Notes: generated by a model not told the origin, from the letters alone. Counted from the stretch's first letter, positions 17,391-27,187 are shown. The stretch: 64,000 bases of DNA from Enhydrobacter sp. (GCF_030246845.1 NZ_CP126889.1:3281001-3345000); one strand, 5' to 3'. Numbers and translations are program-made.

Positions 17391-19004
17391 ATGACCACGT
17401 CCAATCGCCTCTATCTGTTCGACACCACGCTGCGGGACGGCGCCCAGACCCAGGGTGTCGATTTCACGGTCGCCGACAAGATGGCCATTGCGCGCGAGCT
17501 CGATCGGCTCGGCATCGACTATATCGAGGGCGGCTGGCCGGGCGCGAATCCGACCGACGACCGCTTCTTCGCCGAGCCACCCGCGTTCGAGAACGCGACC
17601 TTCGTGGCCTTCGGCATGACGCGCCGCGCCGGCCGGTCGGCCGCCAACGATCCCGGCCTCAATGCCATCCTGGGCACGAGGGCGCGCACCGTTTGCATGG
17701 TCGGCAAGACCTGGGACTTTCATGTCGATGTGGCGTTGGAACTCGACCGCGCAGAATACGTCGAGATGATCGCCGACTCCGTCGCCCATGCGAAGGCGCG
17801 CATGGACGAGGTGATGTTCGATGCCGAGCATTTCTTCGACGGCTACAAGGCCAATCCCGCTTACGCTCTGTCCTGCCTGTCCGCGGCCGAGAAGGCCGGC
17901 GCGCGCTGGCTGGTGCTGTGCGACACCAACGGCGGAACCCTGCCGCACGAGATCGAGCGCATCGTGGGCGAGGTTTGCCAAGAATTTCCCGGCGAGAAGA
18001 TCGGCATCCACACCCACAACGACACCGAGAACGCCGTCGCCAACACGCTGGCCGCCGTGCGTGCCGGCGCGCGCCAGGTGCAGGGCACGATCAACGGGCT
18101 GGGCGAGCGCTGCGGCAACGCCAACATGATCTCCCTGATCGCCAACCTTGTCGTCAAGATGGGCTACGAGACCGGCCTGAAGGAGGGTGCGCTGCAGCGG
18201 CTCACCCATCTCTCGCGGCTGCTCGACGATCGGCTGAACGCGGCACCCAACCGCAGCGCGGCTTACGTCGGCACGCGCGCCTTCGCCCACAAGGGCGGCC
18301 TGCACGTCTCGGCGGTGGAGAAGGATCCCAGGACCTACGAGCATGTCGATCCCGAGACGGTGGGCAACCAGCGCATCATCGTGGTGAGCGACCAGGCCGG
18401 CCGTTCCAACATCATGGCGCGCTTCCGCCAGATGGGGCTCGAGGTCGATCCGAAGGATCCCGGCGTGGCGCGGCTCCTGGAGATCGTGAAGGAGCGCGAG
18501 GCCGAGGGCTATGCCTATGACGGCGCCGACGCCTCGTTCGAGCTCTTGGCGCGGCACGAGCTGCATACCGTGCCCGACTACTTCTCGCTGCACAGCTTCC
18601 GCGTGCTGGCCGAGCGCCGGGTCAATGCCCGCGGCCAGCTCATCGCGCTCTCGGAGGCGACCGTGAAGCTCGACGTGGCGGGCCACCGCGCGATGGAGGT
18701 GGGCGAGGGCAACGGGCCGGTGAACGCGCTCGATGCCGCGCTGCGGAAGGCGCTGATCCCGGTCTATCCCGAGCTGGCCGACATGCGGCTGGTCGACTTC
18801 AAGGTGCGCATCCTCGACTCGGCCGGGGGAACGGCGGCGACGACCCGGGTGATGATCGAAAGTGCGGACGCCAAGGGCCGGCGCTGGTCGACGATCGGCG
18901 TCTCGCCCAACATCGTCGACGCCTCCTACAATGCCTTGTACGACGCCATCACCTACAAGCTATTCCGCGACGGCGCCCGGCCGGCGGGGACTGGCGACCG
19001 CTAG
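17391..19004 (+). CDS. cimA: Citramalate synthase
   Basis: A 537-residue enzyme that condenses pyruvate and acetyl-CoA to (R)-citramalate, the first step of the threonine-independent route to isoleucine. The HMGL-like barrel starts with LFDTTLRDGAQTQGVDF (residues 8-24) and contains the metal-binding HTHNDTENAVAN; the family block NGLGERCGNAN follows. The C-terminal part (about 400-530) is a LeuA-type allosteric dimer domain, so feedback by isoleucine is likely. Length and the AQTQG variant separate it from 2-isopropylmalonate synthase. Confidence 0.92.
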   Translation: MTTSNRLYLFDTTLRDGAQTQGVDFTVADKMAIARELDRLGIDYIEGGWPGANPTDDRFFAEPPAFENATFVAFGMTRRAGRSAANDPGLNAILGTRARTVCMVGKTWDFHVDVALELDRAEYVEMIADSVAHAKARMDEVMFDAEHFFDGYKANPAYALSCLSAAEKAGARWLVLCDTNGGTLPHEIERIVGEVCQEFPGEKIGIHTHNDTENAVANTLAAVRAGARQVQGTINGLGERCGNANMISLIANLVVKMGYETGLKEGALQRLTHLSRLLDDRLNAAPNRSAAYVGTRAFAHKGGLHVSAVEKDPRTYEHVDPETVGNQRIIVVSDQAGRSNIMARFRQMGLEVDPKDPGVARLLEIVKEREAEGYAYDGADASFELLARHELHTVPDYFSLHSFRVLAERRVNARGQLIALSEATVKLDVAGHRAMEVGEGNGPVNALDAALRKALIPVYPELADMRLVDFKVRILDSAGGTAATTRVMIESADAKGRRWSTIGVSPNIVDASYNALYDAITYKLFRDGARPAGTGDR

Positions 19005-19098
19005 GTCTGGTACGGCCGGCAGTACCGATGGTGCAAGCTGGCAGCCATGTCGCGGTCCCGGTTGACGGTATTGGCGGCGCGGCAGACCATGTGCCCGA

Positions 19099-20211
19099 AT
19101 GGACGGAGAGGGACTCCCGCTACCGGCATCGCCGCCCAAGATCGCTGTCGCGCCGCCACCGCGGATGCCGCGATCACGCCGGCGCGGATGGGCACGCGTT
19201 CTCATGTGGTCGGTGCCGTTCCTGGCGATTGCCGGCGCCCTCGCCATCTGGCTGTCGTCCGGTCGCTACGTCGAGACCGACAATGCCTATGTGAAAGGCG
19301 ACCGCGTCTTCCTCGCCACCGAGCTGAGCGGCCGCATCGTCGAGGTGGCGGTGCACGAGAACCAGCACGTCTCGCGCGGCCAGCTCCTCTACCGGCTCGA
19401 CGATACGCCCTACCGCATCCAGCTCAGCAAGATCGAGGCCGAGATCGAGACCCAACGCGCCGAGATTCGCGGATTGAAGGCGCAGTGGCGCACCAAGCGC
19501 GAGGAGATCAAGGCGGCGCTCAGCCAGGGCGTCTATGCCCAGGCCGACTACGAGCGCCAGAAGGATCTCGCCGAGCGCAAGTTCGCCTCGGCCGCCAAGT
19601 TCGAGGAAGCACGCATGTCGCTCGATGTGGCGCGCCAGCGCATCGCGGCGGCCGAGCAGGAGCTCACGCGCATCGAGGCCGCCCTGGCGGGCGATCCCAA
19701 GATCGACGTCGACCACCACCCCAAGGTGAAGCAGCTTCTTGCCGCCCGCAACGAGGCGCTGCTCGACTTGCGCCGCACGATGATCCTCGCCCCGATGGAC
19801 GGCATCGTGCAGAAGGTGCTGGTGCCGGGCAGCTACGCGATCATGGGCGTGCCGTCGATCGCGGTGATGGCCGACAGCGATCTCTGGATCGAGGCCAACT
19901 TCAAGGAAACGGAGCTGACGCGCGTCCGTGTCGGCCAGCCGGTGACCATCCGGGTCGATACCTATCCCGACATGCAATGCACGGGCAAGGTCACGTCGTT
20001 TTCCCAGGCCACGGGGGCCGAGTTCGCGGTGCTGCCGCCGCAGAACGCCTCGGGCAACTGGGTGAAGGTCGTGCAGCGCATCCCGGTGCGCACCTCCGTC
20101 GTCTGCAAGGAGGGCGATCCGCCGCTGCGCATCGGCATGAGCACGATCGTCGAGATCGACACCGGCCATCACCGCACGCTGGGCGATCTGCTGTCGATCT
20201 TCGGGCTGTGA
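19099..20211 (+). CDS. HlyD/EmrA family membrane fusion protein
   Basis: A 370-residue periplasmic adaptor. A proline-rich cytoplasmic start precedes one membrane segment (about 37-54), then the DNAYVKGDRVFLATELSGRIVEV lipoyl half (blocks DNAYVKGD and LSGRIVEVAV), a coiled-coil hairpin (about 110-210) and a beta-barrel with APMDGIVQKVLVPGSYA. It should link the MFS pump encoded 40 bases downstream to an outer-membrane channel, as EmrA does for EmrB. No TolC-like gene is in the window. Substrates are probably amphiphilic drugs. Confidence 0.9.
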   Translation: MDGEGLPLPASPPKIAVAPPPRMPRSRRRGWARVLMWSVPFLAIAGALAIWLSSGRYVETDNAYVKGDRVFLATELSGRIVEVAVHENQHVSRGQLLYRLDDTPYRIQLSKIEAEIETQRAEIRGLKAQWRTKREEIKAALSQGVYAQADYERQKDLAERKFASAAKFEEARMSLDVARQRIAAAEQELTRIEAALAGDPKIDVDHHPKVKQLLAARNEALLDLRRTMILAPMDGIVQKVLVPGSYAIMGVPSIAVMADSDLWIEANFKETELTRVRVGQPVTIRVDTYPDMQCTGKVTSFSQATGAEFAVLPPQNASGNWVKVVQRIPVRTSVVCKEGDPPLRIGMSTIVEIDTGHHRTLGDLLSIFGL

Positions 20212-20251
20212 TGTCGTCCTCCGGCTCGCACGCCGCCAGCCCGCACGCGAC

Positions 20252-21844
20252 ATGAGCGTCGACCGCGACACCCTCCGTCACCGGCGCTGGCTCACCGTCG
20301 TGGTGATGATGGCGACCATCATGCAGGCGCTCGACGGCACGATCGCCAATGTCGCCCTGCCGAGCATCCAGGGCTCGCTGTCGGCGACCCAGGAGCAGGT
20401 CGCCTGGGTGATCACATCCTACATCGTCTCGGCCGCGATCGCGACGCCGCTGGCCGGCTTCTGCGCCGTGCGGTTCGGGGTGCGGCGCATCCTCGTGAGC
20501 TCGGTGATCGGCTTCACCATCGCCTCGATGCTGTGCGGCGCGGCGCAGACGCTGGAGCAGCTCGTGATGTTCAGGGCCCTGCAGGGCGTGTGCGGCGCCT
20601 CGCTGGTGCCGCTCAGCCAGACGCTGATGATGGAGGCCTATCCGCGCGAGGAGCAGGGCAAGGCGATGGCGATGTGGGGCGTCGGCACGATGCTGGGTCC
20701 CATCACCGGACCGACGCTCGGCGGCTGGCTGACGGATCAGTACACCTGGCGCTGGGTGTTCTACATTAACCTGCCGGTCGGCATCATGTGCGCCATGGGC
20801 CTGATGATCCTGATCAGGAACAAGGCGAGCGACCATCCGCGGCCGTTCGACCTGCTCGGCTTCACGCTGCTCTCGATCGCGATCGGCTCGTTCCAGCTCA
20901 TGCTCGACCGCGGCCAGCAGTTCGACTGGTTCAGCTCGCGCGAAATCGTCGTCGAGGCGGTGGTGGCCGGCGTCGCGGTCACGATGTTCGTGATCCACAT
21001 GCTGTCGGACGATCATCCGTTCCTGCCGCGCGACCTCTTCCTCGACCGCAACCTGATGCTGGGCATCGTCTTCACGGCCGTCACCGGCCTCCTGATGATC
21101 GTGACGGCGACCCTCCTGCCGCCCTTCCTGCAGCAGCTCAAGGGCTATCCCGTCTTCACGACCGGCATCGTGATGGCCCCGCGCGGCATCGGCACGATGC
21201 TTTCGATGTTCGTGGTGTCGCGTCTGATCGGCCGGATGGATGCACGCTGGCTGATCGCCCTGGGGCTCGGCCTGAACGGTCTCGCATTGTACGACATGGC
21301 GCTGTTCACGCTTGATGTCAGCGAGGCGAGGGTGGTGTGGAACGGTTTCCTGCAGGGGATCGGGCTCGGCCTGGTGTTCCCGCCGCTGACGACGCTCGCC
21401 TTCGCCACCGTCCCCGCCCGGATCCGCACCGAAGGCGCCGCCATCAACGCCCTGATGCGCAATCTGGGCGCTTCGGTCGGCGTCGCCGCCCTGGTGGCGC
21501 TGCTTGCCCGCAACACCCAGGTCAATCGCTCCGAGCTCGCCGAGCACCTGACGCCGTTCAGCCCGCTGTGGCGGCTCGGCGTCACACCGATGGAGAACGG
21601 CATGCCGGTCGACCGCTCGAGGCTGATCGAGCACTGGATGCCGTTCGGCGGGACCTGGCCCTTCGGGCCGATCGACGATCCCACGAAGATGATCGCCATG
21701 TGGGGCGAGGAGTTGAACCGGCAGGCCGCGACCGTCGCCTACCTCAACGACTTCCGCGTGCTCGCCATATCGGCGGTGATCTGCATTCCGCTGCTGGTCT
21801 TCATGCGCCGCCAGGCGATGCTCGCCCGGCCATCGCGCCGCTGA
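20252..21844 (+). CDS. DHA2 family MFS efflux pump (EmrB-like)
   Basis: A 530-residue proton-driven exporter with about 14 membrane segments. Family marks are LDGTIANVALPSIQGSL in the first segments, with the DxTIxNVALP signature of DHA2 transporters, and GPTLGGWLTD near residue 150. It is downstream of the EmrA-like adaptor and should form a tripartite drug or fatty-acid efflux system with it. No regulator of the pair is adjacent. Confidence 0.92.
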   Translation: MSVDRDTLRHRRWLTVVVMMATIMQALDGTIANVALPSIQGSLSATQEQVAWVITSYIVSAAIATPLAGFCAVRFGVRRILVSSVIGFTIASMLCGAAQTLEQLVMFRALQGVCGASLVPLSQTLMMEAYPREEQGKAMAMWGVGTMLGPITGPTLGGWLTDQYTWRWVFYINLPVGIMCAMGLMILIRNKASDHPRPFDLLGFTLLSIAIGSFQLMLDRGQQFDWFSSREIVVEAVVAGVAVTMFVIHMLSDDHPFLPRDLFLDRNLMLGIVFTAVTGLLMIVTATLLPPFLQQLKGYPVFTTGIVMAPRGIGTMLSMFVVSRLIGRMDARWLIALGLGLNGLALYDMALFTLDVSEARVVWNGFLQGIGLGLVFPPLTTLAFATVPARIRTEGAAINALMRNLGASVGVAALVALLARNTQVNRSELAEHLTPFSPLWRLGVTPMENGMPVDRSRLIEHWMPFGGTWPFGPIDDPTKMIAMWGEELNRQAATVAYLNDFRVLAISAVICIPLLVFMRRQAMLARPSRR

Positions 21845-21877
21845 GCCTGTCCGGCCTCTCCGTGATATAGGCTCGGC

Positions 21878-22642
21878 ATGGGACGGGCATCGAAGGGGCG
21901 ACCGACGGCGGAGGCAGCCCCGGTCATCGTCATGGTGCGGCCGCAGCTCGGCGAGAATATCGGCATGGCCGCGCGCGCCATGCTGAATTGCGGGCTGTCG
22001 GCGCTGCGGCTGGTGAGCCCGCGCGACGGCTGGCCCAACGAGCGCGCATGGCGCGCCGCCTCGGGCGCCGACATCGTGCTGGACAAGGCGGGTGTGTTCG
22101 AGGCAGTGGGCGAGGCGGTGGCCGATCTCGAGCATGTCGTGGCGACCACCGCGCGCAACCGCGAGCTGGTGCAGCGCATCGTGACGGCGCGCCAGGCTGC
22201 TATCGACATGCGCGACTGGATCGCGCGGGGCCGGAAGGTCGGCATCCTGTTTGGGCCCGAGCGCACCGGACTCGAGAACGAGGACATGGTCCATGCCGAC
22301 ACCGCGCTCACCATCCCGCTCAATCCGCAATTCTCCTCGCTCAATGTCGCGCAGGCGGTGCTGCTCGTGGCCTATGAATGGATGACCGCCGGCGATCCGA
22401 CGCCGGCCGAGCGCATGGCCGATCACGCCGCGCGGCCGGCGACCAAGGAAGAGCTGGAGAACCTCTTCGCCCATCTGGAACGCGCGCTCGACGAATCGGG
22501 CTTCCTGCGCCACAAGGCGATGCGGCCCTCGATGGTGCTCAATCTGCGCGCGCTCCTGCAGCGGGCGGCGATGACCGAGCAGGAGGCGCGCACGTTCCAC
22601 GGCGTCATCAAGTTTCTCAGCAAGCACCAGCACGAGGAGTAG
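21878..22642 (+). CDS. trmJ: tRNA (cytidine/uridine-2'-O-)-methyltransferase TrmJ
   Basis: A 254-residue SPOUT-class RNA methyltransferase that modifies position 32 of tRNAs. The N-terminal catalytic knot shows VRPQLGENIGMAARAM, KVGILFGPERTGLENED (blocks GILFGPE and TGLEN) and IPLNPQFSSLNVAQAV, which form the SAM-binding trefoil knot. The C-terminal about 90 residues are the helical extension typical of TrmJ. Its stop lies 2 bases before the OsmC start, so the genes are probably cotranscribed. Confidence 0.9.
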   Translation: MGRASKGRPTAEAAPVIVMVRPQLGENIGMAARAMLNCGLSALRLVSPRDGWPNERAWRAASGADIVLDKAGVFEAVGEAVADLEHVVATTARNRELVQRIVTARQAAIDMRDWIARGRKVGILFGPERTGLENEDMVHADTALTIPLNPQFSSLNVAQAVLLVAYEWMTAGDPTPAERMADHAARPATKEELENLFAHLERALDESGFLRHKAMRPSMVLNLRALLQRAAMTEQEARTFHGVIKFLSKHQHEE

Positions 22643-22644
22643 GG

Positions 22645-23067
22645 ATGTCCACCACCGCGAAGGTCTCCTGGGTCGAGGGCGCCCTGTTCGTCGCCGAGGG
22701 CGGCAGCGGCCACACCATCACCATGGACGGCGCGCCCGACATCGGCGGCCGCAACCTCGCCTCGCGGCCGATGGAAGTGGTGCTGATGGGCATGGGCGGC
22801 TGCACCGCCATAGACGTGGTGGCGATGCTGAAGAAGCAGCGCCAGGACATCGAGGGCGTCGAGGTTTCGCTGGTCGCCGAGCGCGCGGAGGACCATCCCA
22901 AGGTCTTCACCTCGGTGAAGCTCGTCTACACGGTACGTGGCCGCAAGCTGAACCGCGCCCTCGTGGAACGCGCGGTGAGCCTGTCCGACGAGAAGTACTG
23001 CTCGGCCACCGCCATGGTGAAGAAATCGGCCACCGTCACGCACGAGGTCGTGCTGGTGGAGGTCTGA
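22645..23067 (+). CDS. OsmC family peroxiredoxin
   Basis: A 140-residue OsmC-fold protein of the YhfA type that reduces organic hydroperoxides or binds small molecules. The two catalytic-type cysteines are Cys53 (GMGGCTAIDV) and Cys119 (EKYCSATAMV), with the family spacing. The ribosome binding site GAGGAGTAGGG overlaps the trmJ stop, showing translational coupling. Confidence 0.9.
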   Translation: MSTTAKVSWVEGALFVAEGGSGHTITMDGAPDIGGRNLASRPMEVVLMGMGGCTAIDVVAMLKKQRQDIEGVEVSLVAERAEDHPKVFTSVKLVYTVRGRKLNRALVERAVSLSDEKYCSATAMVKKSATVTHEVVLVEV

Positions 23068-23076
23068 CAGATCGCC

Positions 23077-23508
23077 ATGGAACAGGCATTGGGCTCTCTA
23101 ACGGTTCAGGCGCAGCGGCAGGGACTCGTCGAGATCACCGACGAGATCGCCGCGTGGCTCACCGAGCAGAAGGTGAGCGACGGCCTGCTCACGGTGTTCA
23201 TTCGGCACACCTCGGCCTCCCTCCTGATCCAGGAGAACGTGGACCTCGAGGTGCAAAGGGACCTCGAGAGCTTCCTGATGAAGTTGGTTCCCGAGTCCGT
23301 TACGGACTACCGGCACGATGCCGAGGGGCCCGACGACATGCCGGCCCACATCAAGGGCGCGCTGACCCAAACCCATCTCGCCATTCCGGTCAGTCGAGGG
23401 CGCCTGATGCTCGGCCGATATCAAGGCATCTTCCTGTTCGAGCACCGCCGCCGTCCCCGGCCCCGCGAGATCGCCCTTCATCTGATTGGACAGAAGTCCT
23501 CGTCCTGA
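23077..23508 (+). CDS. YjbQ family (UPF0047) protein
   Basis: A 143-residue protein of the YjbQ/UPF0047 family. Signature blocks are FIRHTSASLLIQENVD and DMPAHIKGALTQTHLAIPV with GRYQGIFLFEHR at the end; the HTSASL and HIK histidines form the predicted metal site. Family members show weak thiamine-phosphate synthase activity, but their real role is unsettled. It follows osmC after 9 bases and is probably the last gene of the trmJ-osmC unit. Confidence 0.9.
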   Translation: MEQALGSLTVQAQRQGLVEITDEIAAWLTEQKVSDGLLTVFIRHTSASLLIQENVDLEVQRDLESFLMKLVPESVTDYRHDAEGPDDMPAHIKGALTQTHLAIPVSRGRLMLGRYQGIFLFEHRRRPRPREIALHLIGQKSSS

Positions 23509-23614
23509 GGCCGCCGGCCGCGGTATCCTATTACCGCATACCGGGGTGCACTCAGGCAGGGGTGGAGCGAAAAATGAGAAAAATAGCCTGAAATATAGGG
23601 GTCATTCCGGTCGC

Positions 23615-23642
23615 TTGACTGCACGCACTTCGCCGGTATGTT
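23615..23642 (+). promoter_or_regulatory. Predicted sigma70-type promoter of rpsD
   Basis: TTGACT (23615-23620) and TATGTT (23637-23642) are separated by 16 bases. They lie about 120 bases before the rpsD start in a 254-base gap. The match is good for alphaproteobacterial housekeeping promoters. Confidence 0.5.
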
Positions 23643-23762
23643 CCGCGCTTCTCCGGAGAACGTGGTGGCGGGCCTTTCGCGCCTTCCTCCCGCCCCGAGC
23701 CATCTCGGACCCAGGCCTATCCGGACAACAGCGTCGATGACGCGCAACGATGGAGCGATCGC

Positions 23763-24377
23763 GTGAGCAAGCGCGAGAATTCGAAGTACAAGATCGATCG
23801 CCGCCTCAGGGTCAACCTGTGGGGCCGGCCGAAGAGCCCGATCAACAAGCGCGAATACGGCCCCGGCCAGCACGGCCAGGCGCGCACCAAGCCGACCGAC
23901 TACCGCCTGCAGCTCATGGCCAAGCAGCGGCTCAAGGGCTACTACGGCTCGGTCTCGGAGCGCCAGCTCCGCCGCTATTACATGGAGGCCGTGCGCCGCA
24001 AGGGCGACACCGGCGAGAATCTGGTCGAGCTGCTGGAGCGCCGGCTGGACGCCGTCATCTATCGCATGAAGTTCGCCATCACGCCGTTCGCCTCGCGCCA
24101 GCTCGTGAGCCACGGCCACGTCAAGGTGAACGGCCGGCGCGTCAACATCGCCTCCTACCTGGTGCGCGACAACGACGTGATCGAGCTCACCCCCAAGGCC
24201 AAGGAGATGGTGCGCGTGCTGGAGGCGGTCCAGAGCGCCGAGCGTGACGTGCCGGAATACGTCACCGTCGACCACACCGAGATGAAGGGCACGTTCGTGC
24301 GCGGCCCCAAGCTCGCCGACGTGCCCTATCCGGTGCAGATGGAGCCGTCGCTGGTGGTCGAGTACTACAGCCGCTGA
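23763..24377 (+). CDS. rpsD: 30S ribosomal protein S4
   Basis: A 204-residue primary 16S rRNA-binding protein of the small subunit. The start [15 protein letters not shown], the GPGQHGQ motif and the S4 RNA-binding domain (about 94-155, [13 protein letters not shown] and [14 protein letters not shown]) are all intact. It starts with GTG, with GGAG about 6 bases upstream. It stands alone rather than in the alpha operon, as in many alphaproteobacteria, and has its own predicted promoter and terminator. Confidence 0.98.
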   Translation: MSKRENSKYKIDRRLRVNLWGRPKSPINKREYGPGQHGQARTKPTDYRLQLMAKQRLKGYYGSVSERQLRRYYMEAVRRKGDTGENLVELLERRLDAVIYRMKFAITPFASRQLVSHGHVKVNGRRVNIASYLVRDNDVIELTPKAKEMVRVLEAVQSAERDVPEYVTVDHTEMKGTFVRGPKLADVPYPVQMEPSLVVEYYSR

Positions 24378-24403
24378 TCCTCCTTACCCGCACAACGAAA
24401 GCG

Positions 24404-24433
24404 AAAGCCCGCCCTCTGTGGCGGGCTTTTTTT
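24404..24433 (+). terminator. Intrinsic terminator of rpsD
   Basis: A perfect 10-bp stem, AAAGCCCGCC and GGCGGGCTTT, with a 6-base loop is followed by a run of seven T (24427-24433). It lies 26 bases after the rpsD stop. Confidence 0.92.
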
Positions 24434-24469
24434 CGTCGGCATACTGTCTCGTCATCAGGGGAGAGAAGC

Positions 24470-25645
24470 ATGACCGACGATATCGGCGCCTTCGTGCCGG
24501 GCCCGCGTGTGCACATCGAAGGCCGTGCCGGCGGCCCGCTATCGGGCCTCACCTTCGCCGCCAAGGATCTGTTCGACGTGGCGGGTGTGCCGACCGGCGG
24601 CGGCAATCACGACTGGCCGACCGGCCGTGCCGTGCCCTCACGGCATGCCTGGGCAGTGCAGACGCTGCTCGATGCCGGTGCGACGCTGATCGGCAAGACG
24701 GTCACCGACGAGGTGTCGCTCGGCATCCTGGGCGAGAATCCGTTCGACGGCACGCCGGTCAATGTCCGCGCGCCCGGTCGCGTTCCCGGCGGCTCGTCCT
24801 CCGGCTCGGCCGCGGCGGTCGCCGCCGGCATTTGCGATACCGCGCTCGGCACCGATACCGGCGGCTCGGTGCGCGTGCCGGCGAGCTTCTGCGGCCTCTA
24901 CGGCATCCGCCCGACTCACGGTCGCATCGACATCACCGGCATGCTGCCGCAGGCGCCGACCTCGGACACGACCGGCTGGTTCGCGCGCGACGCCGAGACC
25001 TTCGCCAGGGTCTCCGCCGTGATGTTGGGCGAGGCGATCCCGACCGTTCTGCCGACGCGGCTCGTGGTTGCCGTCGACGCCTTCGGCTTTGCCGACGCTG
25101 GGGTGGCGGCGGCCCTGCAGCCGATGGTGAAGCGCCTCGCTGGGCTGATCGGCCACAGCCGCGAGGAGGTCATGGCACCGCAGGGCCTGTCGGTCTGGGC
25201 GCGGGCCCAGCGTGCCCTGCAGCCGGTCGAGGCCTATGCGACGTTCAAGGACTGGCTCGACACGCGCAACCCGCGCATGGCCTTCTCGGTGGCGCGCGGC
25301 CTGCTGGCGGGGGCGTCGGTTCCGGTCAGCGAACAGAACTGGGCCAACCTCATGCGCCAGGAGGCGCGGGCCCGCATGGCCTACCTCTTGCCGCCCGGCA
25401 CCATCCTTTGCCTGCCGACCACGCCTTTTCCCGCGCCGCCGACCGGCCAGCCGCTCGCCGTGCTCGATCCGCTGCGCGACCGCATCACCTGCCTCTGTGC
25501 CCATGGCGGACTGGCGGGCCATCCTCAGGTCAGCCTTCCGGGCGCGACGGTTGACGGCCTGCCGGTCGGCCTGTCCATCATCGGCGCGCCCGGCAGCGAC
25601 GCCGGCCTGGTCGCCGTGGCCCGCGCCCTCGACGCGGCGAAGTAG
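24470..25645 (+). CDS. Amidase, AtzE/HpxY-like
   Basis: A 391-residue amidase signature enzyme, shorter than the two at 3-6 kb. The triad is Lys32 (AAKDLFD), Ser109 in VPGGSSSGS and Ser133 in GTDTGGSVR, with the normal 24-residue spacing. The short N-terminus and the DLFDVAG block fit the AtzE/AMI1-type group. It is followed after 13 bases by an HpxZ-type gene, which is the pairing seen in ureide, oxalurate and biuret catabolism loci, so a ureide or biuret-like amide is a reasonable guess. Confidence 0.88.
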   Translation: MTDDIGAFVPGPRVHIEGRAGGPLSGLTFAAKDLFDVAGVPTGGGNHDWPTGRAVPSRHAWAVQTLLDAGATLIGKTVTDEVSLGILGENPFDGTPVNVRAPGRVPGGSSSGSAAAVAAGICDTALGTDTGGSVRVPASFCGLYGIRPTHGRIDITGMLPQAPTSDTTGWFARDAETFARVSAVMLGEAIPTVLPTRLVVAVDAFGFADAGVAAALQPMVKRLAGLIGHSREEVMAPQGLSVWARAQRALQPVEAYATFKDWLDTRNPRMAFSVARGLLAGASVPVSEQNWANLMRQEARARMAYLLPPGTILCLPTTPFPAPPTGQPLAVLDPLRDRITCLCAHGGLAGHPQVSLPGATVDGLPVGLSIIGAPGSDAGLVAVARALDAAK

Positions 25646-25658
25646 GAGACGAGAATTT

Positions 25659-26063
25659 ATGCAGGACCTGACGCCGAATATCTCCGAGGTCGTGGCCGAG
25701 GTGAAAGCGCTGTTCGAGCGCTACGAGCAGGCGCTGATCGACAAGAACGTGGACGTTCTCGACGCGACCTTCTGGAACAGCCCTTACACGGTCCGGCTCG
25801 CCAACAACGAGCACGGCTACGGCTTCGACCGCATCCACGCCCATCGCGTCGCGCGGCCGCCGGGTCCGGGCACCAAGGAGAAGCGCCATCGGCTCGACAT
25901 CCTGACCCTGGGCCGCGACATCGCCGTGGTGAACCTGGTCTACAAGGTGCGCGGCAAGGAGATGACCGGCCGTCAAAGCCAGACCTGGGTGCGCTTTCCC
26001 GACATCGGCTGGAAGATCGTCGCTGCGCATGTCTCGGCGATCGGCGAGCAGCCGGTGCTTTAG
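25659..26063 (+). CDS. hpxZ: HpxZ/AtzH-like protein (DUF3225)
   Basis: A 134-residue protein of the SnoaL-like/NTF2 fold, DUF3225 family, named HpxZ in oxalurate catabolism and AtzH in cyanuric acid catabolism. Recognisable blocks are FERYEQALIDKNVDVLDATFW, here as LFERYEQAL and DVLDATFWN, plus SQTWVRFPD-GWKIVAAHVS at the end. AtzH acts as an amidase on N-carbamoyl compounds in some hosts. It sits between an AtzE-like amidase and a metal-dependent amidohydrolase, supporting a small ureide or amide degradation operon. Confidence 0.85.
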   Translation: MQDLTPNISEVVAEVKALFERYEQALIDKNVDVLDATFWNSPYTVRLANNEHGYGFDRIHAHRVARPPGPGTKEKRHRLDILTLGRDIAVVNLVYKVRGKEMTGRQSQTWVRFPDIGWKIVAAHVSAIGEQPVL

Positions 26064-26086
26064 GACAAGCAAATTCGGAGGAAACA

Positions 26087-27133
26087 ATGACCAACACGCC
26101 GCCGCGTCTCGGCAACTCGCTCGCGCCGCCCAATCCGGGATGGCTCGCCAAGGTGAGCGAGCCCGCGCTCGAGCCCGAGCTGCCTATCGTCGATCCGCAC
26201 CATCATCTGTGGGAGCGCGGCGACATGGTCTACATGTACCGCGATCTGCTGGAGGACCTTCGGGCCGGCCACAACATCGTCGCGACGGTCTTCATCGACT
26301 GCCGTTCGATGTACCGCAAGGAGGGGCCGACGGAGATGCGGCCGGTCGGCGAGACCGAGTTCGTGAACGGCGTGGCGGCGATGTTCGCGAGCGGCGCCTA
26401 TGGTCCATCGCGCGCCTGCGCCGGCATCGTGAGCTATGCCGACCTGCGCCTCGGCGCCAGGGCGCGGGAGGTGCTGGAAGCCCAGATCGCCGCCGGCAAC
26501 GGCCGCTTCCGTGGCATCCGCTACGCCACCGGCTGGGACAGGCACGAGGAGATCAGGCGCACGCACACCAATCCGCCCGAAGGGCTGATGGCCGACAGGA
26601 CCTGGCGCGAAGGTTTCGCCCAGCTCGGCAAGCTCGGGCTGACCTTCGACGCCTGGCTCTACCATCCGCAACTGCGCGAGCTCGCCGAGCTTGCGGGGGC
26701 GTTTCCCGACGTGCCCGTCATTCTCGACCATGTCGGCGGGCCGTTGGGCTACGGGCCCTACGCCTCGCGCCACGAGGAGGAGTTCGCGGCCTGGAAAGCA
26801 TCGATGGCCGAGCTTGCGCGGCGTCCGAACGTCGCGGTGAAGGTGGGTGGCCTCGGCATGCCCATGGGGTGGTTCGACTTCTACGACCGGCCCTCGCCGC
26901 CGACCTCCCAGATGCTCGCCGATGCCTTCCGGCCGTGGGTCGAGACCTGCATCGAGCTGTTCGGCGCCGAGCGCTGCATGTTCGAGAGCAACTTCCCGGT
27001 CGACAAGGTGACGTCGAGCTATGCCGTCCTGTGGAACGCCTTCAAGCGGCTGGCCGCGAAGGCGTCGGCGGCGGAGAAGACGGCGCTGTTCTCCGGCACC
27101 GCGGCGCGCGTCTACAAGCTCGCCCTCGCGTGA
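26087..27133 (+). CDS. Amidohydrolase-2 family metal-dependent hydrolase
   Basis: A 348-residue TIM-barrel hydrolase. The metal motif HxH is His38 and His40 in DPHHHLWE; further likely ligands are in YHPQL and LDHVGGP. Near the C-terminus the usual acidic SD is replaced by CMFESNFPVDK, a variant common in this subgroup. Members hydrolyse lactones or decarboxylate, with varied substrates. It is the third gene after the amidase and HpxZ genes (23-base gap) and probably acts on a product of theirs. Confidence 0.87.
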   Translation: MTNTPPRLGNSLAPPNPGWLAKVSEPALEPELPIVDPHHHLWERGDMVYMYRDLLEDLRAGHNIVATVFIDCRSMYRKEGPTEMRPVGETEFVNGVAAMFASGAYGPSRACAGIVSYADLRLGARAREVLEAQIAAGNGRFRGIRYATGWDRHEEIRRTHTNPPEGLMADRTWREGFAQLGKLGLTFDAWLYHPQLRELAELAGAFPDVPVILDHVGGPLGYGPYASRHEEEFAAWKASMAELARRPNVAVKVGGLGMPMGWFDFYDRPSPPTSQMLADAFRPWVETCIELFGAERCMFESNFPVDKVTSSYAVLWNAFKRLAAKASAAEKTALFSGTAARVYKLALA

Positions 27134-27187
27134 CAGCGAGCGGCCGCCGGCACTAAGCTCCGTCCCTCGCGTTTCGGGGGACAAATC

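Noticed and set aside
19991..22633. 880-residue open frame on the minus strand opposite the efflux and trmJ genes
   Set aside because: Antisense shadow of GC-rich genes; amino-acid composition is His/Arg/Ala-rich with no domain, while the plus strand carries clear EmrA, EmrB and TrmJ motifs.
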